DNA from: Chloroflexota bacterium
Lineage (GTDB): Bacteria; Chloroflexota; Anaerolineae; Aggregatilineales; Phototrophicaceae
Direction: 5' to 3'
Assembly: GCA_013388745.1 (NCBI GenBank)
Contig: JACAER010000050.1
Location: forward strand, 62,001-126,000
Length of the DNA: 64,000 bases
Below, piece by piece: positions 55,501 through 61,141 of the stretch (the first letter of the stretch is position 1; every line of letters starts with the position of its first letter). A model generated the notes under the pieces. The model was given only the letters and a program-made list of their open reading frames with translations, made no database searches and was not told where the DNA came from. A program made the position numbers and the translations under genes.

Positions 55501-56324
55501 TAATTGACGGTACGCGCATCCGTTGGGAAATGGTGTGGTTTAGCACCACCGCGCCCAACATCGGGCAAGCCGTCGTGATTAGCGACACGCTGCAAGCCAA
55601 CCAAACCTTTGCCGGCAACCTGTCATGTGTCGCACAGGGCAGTTCTATTCAGTTGTCCTGCAGTTTTGCTAACAACACCATCACTTGGCAAGGCACGATC
55701 TTTGGCGGGGCGGCGAATCAAATCGTGATCGGCTTTGATGTCACAGTGCCCGGCGGCGGCAGTTACCTTAACAATGCTGTCTTGACGCGACCCGGCACGA
55801 ACGTGCGCATTGACGCCAACGCGAGCGTGAATATCACACAAGGACAGCCTGCCCAAAACCCAACCATCAGCATTACACCAAACCCACCCTTTGTCGCGCC
55901 GGGGGCGAATGTGGATTGGACAGTCATTGTCACAAATCCCAACGGCAATTCGTTGAATAATGTAGTGGTCACGGTGGTTATCCCTGATGGGTTAGTGATT
56001 TTGGGGGTGGATGTTCCTGCGGGCGCAACCTTCACGATCAACGGCAATGTTGTCACCATCAATATTCTGTCGCTGCCGCCCGGCGCTTATCCACCGATCA
56101 TCATCCATACGCGCATCCAAAACGGTGTGAGGACACCCTTTGCGCTCACGGCAACCGCCAGCCTGAACGTGTGCCCATGCACCGCCAGCGGAACGGTGGT
56201 CAGCGCGACACAACTGCCATCGACAGGCGAGCCACGCTGGATATCCTTCAGGGAACTGCTGCTGGTGTTGGCAGTGGGGATTGGCTTGCTGGCGCTGCGT
56301 TCGCGGCGGCGTCAGCTCCGATAA
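43557..56324 (+). CDS. giant SdrD_B-repeat surface protein with LPSTG sorting signal
   Basis: 4255 residues. Signal peptide (~18-45, ending STPVYAQ). The N-terminal ~930 residues consist of DUF11-like beta domains (for example LRDVLPAGLTYLPPP and IRDILPAGLIFV). From ~980 to 3840 there are 17 SdrD_B-type repeats of ~160 residues, each starting with a variant of SLGNRVWxDxDNSGTING and containing GYYRFDNLPAG and NxDGDSNDNGLDTPVAG with Ca-binding-like Asp/Asn loops. Three further DUF11-like domains follow. The C-terminus is LPSTGEPRW (4220-4224 LPSTG), a hydrophobic helix and RSRRRQLR, a textbook sortase signal. Probably a wall-anchored adhesin or surface-layer fibre. The start (43557 or 43569) is uncertain. 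Confidence 0.93.
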   Translation: MCSVMRLTAMLLLRSFSIASRLRTLWILSSVVVLLLALSTPVYAQLSPIQLTKTIDGNPTNVQTGEVLFYRINFECSSLTGPCGALELRDVLPAGLTYLPPPQSAVPSGFTIVEGPTGTVTITKNDNNFLDGTQFDAVIAVRVNYDLRPLPTVLNNTISGRVDPPGPGGFLLPVTANAPPVTVDPATEQWNMVKTLFRPSINPTVDTDVTYQVSLCPISPIGNVSLTGVVMTDTLPAGAVFVSASDGGTQAGGVVTWNIGNVTLDPVTAATCINRYVTVRYPSTTFTAGVSTVTNTAAANGSYIDSNNNLVGPIGIGTTPINHPIDPISETPNYSKDDVGDPIAITGTGRFTLNLSTANTNFPSNNLILIDNMPPQLQITEVTSGTWGAAFNNVRAFVEYSTNNGSTWTAFPGQPVSFDTNATYTAPVTNVTNVRWRFEYDDPIGAPFFENVGLPYTWAFANAPQIRFIPRATPAVADPPSGAVLPAAVAGTTYNNCLQVTRTNSSGTPTTDPCNIEGVTIQGNFVSLRTSKGETPGAGYEPLDDPSILTFVPDATILAGDTVRYTITVEITERSSAPLINPTIRDILPAGLIFVRNGTAQLDGANLPAAQQPTFTQSGANLTWEWNNPTPALTINSLVLGSRFLTVEFFARVPAGQSEGTYTNDLQVATDSIDVVCEVGSTLTDGADLDGDGNTTEPVCRNPDNYVVERSAALRGEKWIRSTDASQPIFLNSTTFLPDPTCPNGGITGLAGSVNPFTRFPCISQAFPEGALSSGQLTPPPLSTTLDDFEYNLRIFNDGNVPLSQYVLYDILPFSGDNGSGGTLSTTARLSEFQPALRGPVQFISGPAGLTAANFTIEYNASNNPCRPEVFNQPTGSLFPGGCSNAWTTVFSTTARAFRIRLNSSSIPPTAGINEVRFGVPMYIPADVPALGTLTANDPQSLEIAWNSFSHTGSYLDLIGATRNLVASEPRKVGITIPERLSVGNRVWRDADNSGTINPPDDVNPGIANVVVNLYQDYDNNSIPDGAAIATTVTDANGFYLFSNIIPDGINRYVIGIPASNFGAGQPLFNLRSSTGPVPALAYVNPPAGTTDSDDNGIDPAIAGQEVFSASFTLVANTEVTNETNLSTIVPPPAVPATRDGPFGRGVNGEQDNDSDLTFDFGFFSQVDLFSIGNRVWFDNGAGGGGLNNGIMDGTEPPVAGVTVELYRDGNANNQPDPVELMRTDITDVGGYYLFDQLDPGNYFVVIPASNFDVTTGVLRGLHSSQPTGTETTGVVGNPATPSMDRDDNGINVPNPAATGVRSGVIVLTLGTPEPTGETDLSGQVDPGAPANATNNPTGWDGPASIGRFGEDDDNSNITVDFGFIPPLSIGNRVWLDNGAVVAGTDLDNYNDGIQNGIEAGIANVALSLFFDSNDDGDFLDAGENAAIRTTTTDANGYYLFDGLEPGNYQVGINAGNFGAGQPLNGLESSTGNTADITTDVNDNGIDDVNFATNGIRGNTLSLRYGTQPLTPAAESDIPTNTPPNTTAYGANLRGRFGEADADSNLTMDFGFVAPPYNLGNRVWLDTDNSGTINGADGGTPGIAGVTVRLLDTLGNPINDPNTAGVQPYVVTTDATGYYRFDGLPAGSYVVEIEATNFNVGNPLNGRASSTGAGQEANPNTDGDSNDNGIDTPVAGAIRSGTVTLGPGGSEPVTETDLSASGQGPGANNRANMTVDFGFYDGYSLGNIVWFDDNNSGHKDGAEIGAPGIANVVVNLLTTAGAAVDNPNLTGTQAYTATTDVNGYYRFDNLPAGDYMVEIAAANFNVGNPLFGFANSTGANQLADPNAIAPGTDSDDNGLDTPVAGAIRSGTVTLGTGNSEPTGETDLSASGQGPNPDARANMTTDFGFYPAYTLGNRVWIDVDNSGNINGADGGAPGVAGVIVNLLDTAGNPIDNPNLTGTQAYTATTDATGYYRFDNLPAGDYVVEIAASNFAAGGTLFAAVSSTGAAQETDPNLNVDSNDNGLDTPVLGAIRSSTVTLGTGNVEPASETDLSATGQGPTIDTRANMTVDFGFVPRFSLGNRVWLDDGTGGGISNDGLINGGELGITGVQVQLFDSANNPVDNPSIPGVQPYIVTTDANGYYRFDSLPAGDYIVEIIAANFNVGQPLNSFGSSAGAEPDPDANVDNNDNGIDALPAAAVRSGVVTLGPNFNEPLAPATETDVPTTGGFPGQGALDAWANMTVDFGFVRLYSLGNRVWRDDATGGGIFNDGIQNGGEAGINAVVVRLLTGAGTPADNPNIAGTQDYIVTTTPQGYYRFDNLLPGNYIVEIVASNFTAGGTLANFTSSTGAGQEANPNTDGDSNDNGLDTPVAGAIQSGVVTLGPLPGEPLGENAPTGQGAPDAQANMTVDFGFVPGAYSLGNRVWIDTDNSGTINGIEAGVDGVTVRLLDNTGTTILFTTTTANGGYYRFDNLPAGNYIVEVAASSFGVGQPLNGLASSTGVGQEANPNTDGDSNDNGLDAPFAGSIRSGTVTLGPGDSEPTTETDLAPSGQGAVNIRANMTVDFGFNTPTTTYSLGNRVWFDADNDGTINAFDGPIPGINAVTVNLLNAGGAIIATTTTDASGYYRFDNLPAGDYVVEVAASNFIATAPLFNLISSSGLGQETNPNSNIDRNDNGLDLPVAGTIRSGTVTLGPGGSEPTGETDLSATGQGAVDNQANMTVDFGFTTPVNVYSLGNRVWRDNGTGANTNNGRMDAGELGIANVTLNLLNGAGTSIVGTTTTDANGYYRFDNLPAGTYRVEVAASNFTAGQPLAGTTTSTGAFQEATPDSDVDMNDNGLDTPVAGAIRSGVVTLGPGTSEPINETDLSATGQGAPDNRANMTVDFGFVDSFSLGNRVWRDDGVGGGTPNDGIQNGGELGLGNVTVRLLDSTGTTVLATTTTDANGYYRFDNLVPATYIVEIAASNFGVGGALNGLVSSPVTNANPNSDVDRDDNGIDVPVAGAIRSGQVTLGPTPSEPTGETDLAASGQGAPDNRANMTVDFGFNTPTNTYSLGNRVWLDDGTGGGVANNGIQDGGEFGMVGVIVNLLDNSGTLVLATTTTDANGYYRFDNLTAANYIVEIPAGNFAVSQPLNGLLSSAVTNADPNSDVDRDDNGIDAPPGSAVRSGLVALGPGNSEPTGETDLSASGQGTVDDRANMTVDFGFAAPTAVFSLGNRVWFDTDNSGTINGADGGTPGIANVTVRLLDGTGTTIVGSTTTDAQGYYRFDNLAAGNYIIEIAATNFTAGQPLVGLASSSGAGQEANPNNDGDSNDNGLDTFVAGAIRSGIVTLGPTPTEPTGETDLAASGQGAADDRANMTVDFGFTTSYSVGNRVWFDTNNNSTLDGGETGIASVRVELYRDSDTNGVYTAGTDTLINFVTTDAAGYYLFTGLAAADYIVVIPGSNFDNAGDPLFGYYSSATTRNPANGTLTETAAPDPDNDIDSEDNGTTTGTLGTASAFVASSAITLGPGTVEPTTESDPTSATFADSTPNNRSNTTVDFGFYTMALGNLVWFDADNNGVVSGTEAGLDGVLVELFPVGGNLNGAPLATTLTINGGLYSFPGLAAGEYIVRIPASNFTGVLTGFTSSTGGAGNPFETPPGVDPNNGTDSDDNGVHVSGPASNIISPPITLTPSGPNTVVDNATGRTTNNTLDFGLISSAPQVFSLGNRVFLDLNNSGTQDLTEPGISGVQVRLLSSAGVPVDDPNQAGVQDYIITTDASGYYRFDNLPAGDYIVQIMEVNFQAGGVLLNYNSSTPDELLPNNDADRNDNGIGTTFIPGTGIISGVVTLGTAEPTGETDIGTGGQGTVDIRANMTVDFGFTPPTGLIITKDDGLNAILVGSTTTYTVNIFNNTGVVQNNVQFLDDVPTLNPEGFDPATISWTCSSAPAGLCPNAAGTNANINETIATIPVGGRVIYTITGQVRPCQTACGVSITNTARLGTGEQATDVDGIISDPPQGSKTGTVIDGTRIRWEMVWFSTTAPNIGQAVVISDTLQANQTFAGNLSCVAQGSSIQLSCSFANNTITWQGTIFGGAANQIVIGFDVTVPGGGSYLNNAVLTRPGTNVRIDANASVNITQGQPAQNPTISITPNPPFVAPGANVDWTVIVTNPNGNSLNNVVVTVVIPDGLVILGVDVPAGATFTINGNVVTINILSLPPGAYPPIIIHTRIQNGVRTPFALTATASLNVCPCTASGTVVSATQLPSTGEPRWISFRELLLVLAVGIGLLALRSRRRQLR
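46501..55080 (+). repeat. tandem ~480-bp coding repeats (17 units)
   Basis: Each unit encodes one SdrD_B-like domain, and many neighbouring units share long near-identical DNA stretches (for example around GGGCAACCGTGTGTGG and GACGGTGGACTTTGGCTT). Such arrays expand and contract by recombination and are easily collapsed in short-read assemblies. Confidence 0.85.
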
Positions 56325-56645
56325 CGTGATAGTCCGCAGCCGCTAAAAACGGCTGCTGTCTGCCACATGGCGCACATCGCCGCAGCCCGCCTGGGCGCGG
56401 CATGTTGTGTTTTCCATTACCCGTCGTGAGGGAGTAGAATTTTGTTGGGTTTGGGGTGAAGCATGAGCGGTCACCTTTTCATGACGAGACCCCTGTCAGA
56501 TAGCTGATAAGGGGCAAATGGCGAGAGTATAAAACAGATTGTGTAAATGGAGTGCCCCTATAGGGACCAAAATCGGTCTATAATCCGCCGCTGATTCGGC
56601 GGCAGAAAGGCACTCACCATGAGCGATGAAAAGAAACGCAACAGT

Positions 56646-56899
56646 CCGACCCAAAACGGCTGAGTTGAGCGTTTCATGCGGACGGTGAAGGAAGAACAAC
56701 GTCGATTATGCCGACTATCGCGACTTCGACGATGCCTTTGGGCAGTTGGAACGCTGGTTGGAGGTGGAATACATGACGGAGCGGGTGCATTCGGCGCTGG
56801 ACTATCTCACGCCAGCGGAATTCGAGGCGGCTGCGCTGGCGCAGTGGCAGCCTCTCTTATACAACGGCTAAATCTGTCCGGTTTTCCGGCCGCACTACA
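56646..56899 (+). pseudogene. decayed IS3 transposase end, inverted relative to the first copy
   Basis: Homologous to the last ~75 codons of orfB and the terminal repeat of the element at 42154. It is broken by an in-frame TGA (NG*VERFMRTVKEE) and an extra A after the EE codons that shifts frame. It resumes as VDYADYRDFDDAFGQLERWL and ends in the same QWQPLLYNG and terminal CACTACA. Upstream, TATAATCC (56579) and ATGAGCGATGAAAAG (56619) may be the promoter and first codons of orfA, in which case the copy has a large internal deletion. Confidence 0.85.
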
Positions 56900-56940
56900 A
56901 TTCAGACCATTGCGATGTTCGAGTTGGCTACAAGTCCCCT

Positions 56941-56989
56941 AGCTTACTTGCAGCCAATGCGAACATATGGGTTAAGGATCGGCGGAGAT
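56941..56989 (+). repeat. 49-bp direct repeat, right copy
   Basis: AGCTTACTTGCAGCCAATGC onward; two mismatches to the copy at the tRNA-Gln 3' end. The 41 bp before it (56900-56940) contain ACCATT and GTTCGAG spaced as in the tRNA-Gln anticodon-T-arm region, so it may be a decayed tRNA 3' fragment; that part is tentative. Confidence 0.88.
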
Positions 56990-57179
56990 GTCTCCGCGGA
57001 TTTTCATTCGCGGTCTGAACCCTTCGCGGCGGTGCACACTGCGTATCTCGTCGAAGCCTTTTGATCTATCATCAAACGTTTAGTAAGCCGAAACGCATAA
57101 GCGCCGGTTTCTCGTGGTATGATACGGCGAGATTGTGCCCGTTTTCTCAAAGTCAGGACTGCACGCGCAAAGAGGAATC

Positions 57180-58001
57180 ATGGCAACCAGAATTCTAGCA
57201 GCGGCGGCGGGCGGGGTGCTGTTCGCTGCGCTTTACATCATCATTGCCTTTATTCGCACGCTGGCACGCAGCGCCAAAATCGGTTTTCTGGATACGCTGC
57301 TGGTCTTTCTGGCAACGCTCGTCACGCTTGCCGCGCTGGTGCTAGACAGCATGGAAGCCGCTGCCAGCGGGCTGGTGCAGCGGGCGGCATTAGTGAGCGC
57401 CGGCGTCTTGATCGTGCCATCGCTGCTGCTGCTGCTTTTTGAAGCGCGCCGCGCACAACGTCTGAAGGCTTCGCGCGCGCTTTTCGGGATCGGCGCTGGG
57501 CTGCTGCTGCTTTTGGCCACGTTCGTGGTCGTGCCTTTCAGTGCCTTGTATTTTTTCCCGCCGCCCACAGCCACCGTAACCAGCACGCCGCTGGGTACGC
57601 CGCCCCCGCCCAGCGCCACGCCGACGGCGACCTTCAGCCCGACACCCACACCGACGCTGACGCGCACGCCAACGCCGACCGTTACGCGCACGCCGCGCCC
57701 CAGCGACACCGCGACCGTCACACGCCGCCCGCTGGTCGCTTCGCGCACACCGCAGCCCACCGACACACCCGTGAATCCCTGTGTGGGTGTCGTCACAAAC
57801 AACCTGAATCTGCGCGCCGCTCCCAGCACCGACGCCGAACTGCTGGCGACGATTCCGTTTGACAGCGCGCTGGCGATTTTCGGGCGCAACGCGGACTCGA
57901 CATGGTGGTATGTGGTGTACGACAATTTAGCGGGTTGGGTGCTGGGGGAATTTTTGAATGTCACGCCGGCCTGTCTTGAACTCCCTGTGCGTGACCGCTA
58001 G
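57180..58001 (+). CDS. membrane protein with extracytoplasmic SH3 domain
   Basis: 273 residues. Four transmembrane helices in the first ~125 residues, a Pro/Thr linker (~130-195; PTPTPTLTRTPTPTVTRTP), then a bacterial SH3 (SH3b) domain with NNLNLRAAPSTDAELLATIP and STWWYVVYDNLAGWVLGEFL. SH3b domains bind cell-wall peptides or ligands. It is probably an envelope sensor or wall-associated protein. AGAGGA precedes the ATG at 57180. Confidence 0.88.
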   Translation: MATRILAAAAGGVLFAALYIIIAFIRTLARSAKIGFLDTLLVFLATLVTLAALVLDSMEAAASGLVQRAALVSAGVLIVPSLLLLLFEARRAQRLKASRALFGIGAGLLLLLATFVVVPFSALYFFPPPTATVTSTPLGTPPPPSATPTATFSPTPTPTLTRTPTPTVTRTPRPSDTATVTRRPLVASRTPQPTDTPVNPCVGVVTNNLNLRAAPSTDAELLATIPFDSALAIFGRNADSTWWYVVYDNLAGWVLGEFLNVTPACLELPVRDR

Positions 58002-58017
58002 ACAACATGAGGACAGC

Positions 58018-58929
58018 ATGACACTCACCAACGCACACACACATCTTGAAGGTGGCTGGATGACGGAAATCTGCCCGGATAACAATGGGCAGGATTTTTT
58101 GCCCTGGATCGGCAGCCTGATTCAGCGCCGCAATGCCAAACGTGACGCGGGTCGTTTAGAAGCGCTCGAACGCGCCGCCATCGAAACAGGCATCCAGACG
58201 CTCATTGACAGCGGCCACACGCACATCGGCGACATCACGCTCGGCGGTTACAGCGTCGAACCGCTGCTGGCTTCGGGGCTGGCAGGTGTGGTCTATGTCG
58301 AGGCGATCGGCTCTGGCACGCCGGATGCACAGACCCATTTTGAGCACGCGCGCGCCATTATTGAGCGCTGGCGTCCCTACGAGCGTAACGGAATGCGCGT
58401 CGGCCTGACGATTCACACGCCCTACAGCGTCAGCCCGCGTTTGTGGCAGCTTTCGCTGGAATATGCCCGCAAAGAAGCGCTGGAATTGTGCATTCATGTA
58501 GCCGAAAGTCCCGCCGAATACGCCTTCTTACGCTACAACAGCGGCCCGATGACCGATCCGCCGTGGCGCAGCGCGCGCGATTGGTCGCCGCCGCTCAAAT
58601 CACCTGTCGCCTATCTGGAAGACTTGGGCGCGCTGGAACTCAAGCCCCTGCTGGTTCACGCTGTGCAAGTGGACGATGAGGACATCGCGCGCATCAAAAA
58701 ATACGGCTGCGCTGTGGCGCACTGCCCACGCAGCAACCGCCTGCTGCGCTGCGGACGGATGCCCTTGGAAAAATTCCTCGCGGCGGGCGTGCAGGTCTAT
58801 CTGGGCACGGATAGTCTGGGCAGCAGCCCCTCGATCGACGTGCGCGACGAGATCGCCGCCGCCGTACAGACGCACGCTGGGATTGTGGACGCCGCGACGG
58901 TTGAGGCGCTGGCATGGCAGGCCCTATAA
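58018..58929 (+). CDS. short amidohydrolase (deaminase-like, core domain only)
   Basis: 303 residues. It starts directly at the metal site NAHTHLEGGW (HxH) and contains LCIHVAESPAEYAFL, a His in LLVHAVQVDDEDI, AHCPRSNRLL and the Asp in GTDSLGSSPSIDVRDE. All metal ligands of a mononuclear AtzB/TrzN/MtaD-type deaminase or chlorohydrolase barrel are therefore present. The beta-sandwich halves normally found before and after the barrel are missing, so it is about 100 residues short. It is either a compact variant or C-terminally truncated after LAWQAL. GAGGA precedes the ATG. Sixteen nt separate it from the SH3 gene. Confidence 0.8.
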   Translation: MTLTNAHTHLEGGWMTEICPDNNGQDFLPWIGSLIQRRNAKRDAGRLEALERAAIETGIQTLIDSGHTHIGDITLGGYSVEPLLASGLAGVVYVEAIGSGTPDAQTHFEHARAIIERWRPYERNGMRVGLTIHTPYSVSPRLWQLSLEYARKEALELCIHVAESPAEYAFLRYNSGPMTDPPWRSARDWSPPLKSPVAYLEDLGALELKPLLVHAVQVDDEDIARIKKYGCAVAHCPRSNRLLRCGRMPLEKFLAAGVQVYLGTDSLGSSPSIDVRDEIAAAVQTHAGIVDAATVEALAWQAL

Positions 58930-58955
58930 GGATAGTCGCTTTTACGGCGCGTAAG

Positions 58956-58992
58956 AAAAGACCCCGCATGACACACGGCGGGGTCTTTTTTT
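58956..58992. terminator. bidirectional Rho-independent terminator
   Basis: AAAAGACCCCGC / GCGGGGTCTTTT, a perfect 12-bp stem with a 10-nt loop, then TTT. It lies between the convergent amidohydrolase and htrA genes and can serve both. Confidence 0.92.
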
Positions 58993-59004
58993 CATCGCTG
59001 CCGT

Positions 59005-60129
59005 TTAGCGCGCGGGGCGCGTGCCCAGCGTCACACTCACAGTGCGCGCCTCGCCGCCGCGCAGCACTGTCAGCGTGACCGTGTCGCCGGGGCGCGTGTT
59101 GGTCGCCAGGTAGGCCACCAGCGACGAGAAGCCCAGCACCGGCGTACCGTTGATCGCTGTGATGATTTCCAGCGTGTCATCGGTCGAACCGCGCAGGCCA
59201 GCCTGCTGCGCCGGGCCGCCTTCGAACACACTCGTCACCACCACGCCGCGCAAGTTGGCCGGTACATTAAACTGTTCGACAAAATCCAGCGTCAGATCGG
59301 TCAGTTCGCGGCCTTCAATACCCAAAAAGCTGTAGCTGACACGCCCATTTTCGATCAACTCCGTCACCACGCGCCGCACCAGGTTGCTGGGCACGGCGAA
59401 ACCGATGCCGAAGCTGTCGTTGACGATCTGCGAATTCACGCCGATCACCTCGCCTTGCAGGTTAAAGAGCGGGCCGCCGCTGTTGCCGGGATTGATCGCC
59501 GCGTCGGTTTGGATCACCGCGCCCACGGAATAGTTGCTCAGCCCCTGAATGCGGCGGTCAACCGCGCTGACAATGCCGGTAGTCATCGTCCAGCGCTGGC
59601 CGAAAGGACTGCCGATGGCGATCGTCATTTGCCCGATGACCAGCGCGTCCGAATCACCCAATATCACAGGTTGCAGCAGCCCGGCCTGCACATCGACTTG
59701 CAGTACCGCCAGGTCGCTGTCGGGATCAGTGCCGACAACTTCGCCACGCGCGCGTGTGCCATCCACGAAATTAACCTCGATCGTGTCGGCGTTATCGACC
59801 ACATGGAAATTGGTCACGATATGGCCGTCGGTATCGAGCACAAAGCCCGACCCGGAAGCGCCGCCGATCAGCCCTTCGCGATCGCTGAACGTGACGTAAA
59901 TCGCCACGACGGAGGGGCTGACGCGGTTGTAGATGTCCGCGTAAAGCTGTTCCAGTTCCGTCGTCAGCACAGGAGTCTCTCGTGACGTGGTCTGCTGCGC
60001 GACCACCGGAAGCGTTTGCGCCGCCCTGCGTGTGCTGTCTGCCAATCCCGACATGACCGCCGTACCGAGCGCAAACCCAACCACCAGCAGCGCTACTGCT
60101 GCCAGCGCCAACATCAGCCGTTTAATCAT
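59005..60129 (-). CDS. HtrA/Deg-family serine protease
   Basis: 374 residues. Membrane anchor or signal helix (~5-25), then a trypsin-like domain with the catalytic triad: His in IVTNFHVVDNADTIEV, Asp in TDPDSDLAVLQVD, Ser in NPGNSGGPLFNLQG. One C-terminal PDZ domain (~275-370; RGVVVTSVFEGGPAQQAG) follows. Envelope quality-control protease of the DegS/HhoA type. The ATG at 60129 with AAGAAGG upstream is preferred to those at 60147 and 60162. Confidence 0.95.
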   Translation of the reverse strand: MIKRLMLALAAVALLVVGFALGTAVMSGLADSTRRAAQTLPVVAQQTTSRETPVLTTELEQLYADIYNRVSPSVVAIYVTFSDREGLIGGASGSGFVLDTDGHIVTNFHVVDNADTIEVNFVDGTRARGEVVGTDPDSDLAVLQVDVQAGLLQPVILGDSDALVIGQMTIAIGSPFGQRWTMTTGIVSAVDRRIQGLSNYSVGAVIQTDAAINPGNSGGPLFNLQGEVIGVNSQIVNDSFGIGFAVPSNLVRRVVTELIENGRVSYSFLGIEGRELTDLTLDFVEQFNVPANLRGVVVTSVFEGGPAQQAGLRGSTDDTLEIITAINGTPVLGFSSLVAYLATNTRPGDTVTLTVLRGGEARTVSVTLGTRPAR

Positions 60130-60268
60130 AACAACCTTCTTGAACATCCCATTGCTCAACATCTAAATTATAGAACGCTCTGCTATTAGAACGCCGTGAG
60201 AAGAGTAAAATGGATGTAAATTCTCGCCATTTGCTCATATACAATAGAACGGTTCAAAGGAGGGTTTT

Positions 60269-60721
60269 GTGCCCGAATCGCTGCGCACGCGCCTGACCCG
60301 CTATTATTTTAACCTGGCGCCGACCTACTGGTGTACGGGCGCGACTATTGAATACATCGCCGCCGACTGGCGCGAGGTGCGGGTGCGCCTGCCGCTCTCG
60401 CTGCGCACGCGCAATTATGTCGGCACGCTGTACGGCGGCAGCATGTACGCGGCGGTTGACCCGATCTATATGCTGATGCTGATTCAGGTGCTTGGCAGCG
60501 ATTACGTCGTTTGGGACAAAGCCGCCAGCATCCAGTTCAAAAAGCCCGGACGCAGCACGCTCTACGCACACTTCTGCCTCGATCAAGCAGAAATCGACAC
60601 CATCCGCACCGCGCTGACCAACGCGCCCTCGATTGATCGCCTCTATACGGTAGAATTAGTCGATCGCGGCGGCGTTGTTCACGCCCGCGTCGAAAAAACC
60701 ATCTACGTGCGCCGCAAGTGA
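60269..60721 (+). CDS. DUF4442 hotdog-fold protein (putative thioesterase)
   Basis: 150 residues. Hotdog fold with the hydrophobic helix NYVGTLYGGSMYAAVDPIYM and an N-terminal LAPTYWCTGATIEYIAADWR, matching DUF4442/YiiD-C-like proteins related to acyl-CoA thioesterases. The catalytic residue is not obvious, and the substrate is unknown. The GTG start follows AAAGGAGGG. It ends in TGAGGAG, which supplies the ribosome-binding site of the rhodanese gene, so the pair is coupled. Confidence 0.85.
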   Translation: MPESLRTRLTRYYFNLAPTYWCTGATIEYIAADWREVRVRLPLSLRTRNYVGTLYGGSMYAAVDPIYMLMLIQVLGSDYVVWDKAASIQFKKPGRSTLYAHFCLDQAEIDTIRTALTNAPSIDRLYTVELVDRGGVVHARVEKTIYVRRK

Positions 60722-60729
60722 GGAGTCCC

Positions 60730-61071
60730 ATGCCACCCAACCCCAACGACTTCAAAAATCTCGACATCGCCGCCTACCGCACGCAGTTTTTCCAAAAAAG
60801 CGCACATACGCTGGTTGATGTGCGCACGCTGGAAGAATATCAGGACGGCCACATCCCTGGCGCGCTGCACATCCCGCTCGACGAGCTGAGCGCACGCCTG
60901 AGGGAAATTCCCGCCGAAAAACCGATCGTCGTCGTGTGCGGGCACGGAATCCGCAGTGTCTACGGCGCGCAAATCGTGCGCTACGCCGGATTCACGCCGG
61001 TTTATAATCTGGCGGGGGGCACGGCGGCCTGGGAAAACGCGCGTCTGCCGCTGGAAAAACCCGGCACTTAG
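60730..61071 (+). CDS. single-domain rhodanese
   Basis: 113 residues. LVDVRTLEEYQDGHIPGALH, then the active-site loop VVCGHGIRSVYGA (catalytic Cys, six-residue loop) and YNLAGGTAAWENA. Single rhodanese domains carry sulfane sulfur as a Cys persulfide. GAGGAG precedes the ATG at 60730; the frame opens at 60718. Cotranscribed with the thioesterase-like gene. Confidence 0.94.
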   Translation: MPPNPNDFKNLDIAAYRTQFFQKSAHTLVDVRTLEEYQDGHIPGALHIPLDELSARLREIPAEKPIVVVCGHGIRSVYGAQIVRYAGFTPVYNLAGGTAAWENARLPLEKPGT

Positions 61072-61141
61072 CGACTCTTTAAAAACGAGCTAAAATCTAT
61101 ACTATCTTTTCATCCACCGAATCATTCGGGGAGTCATTATT

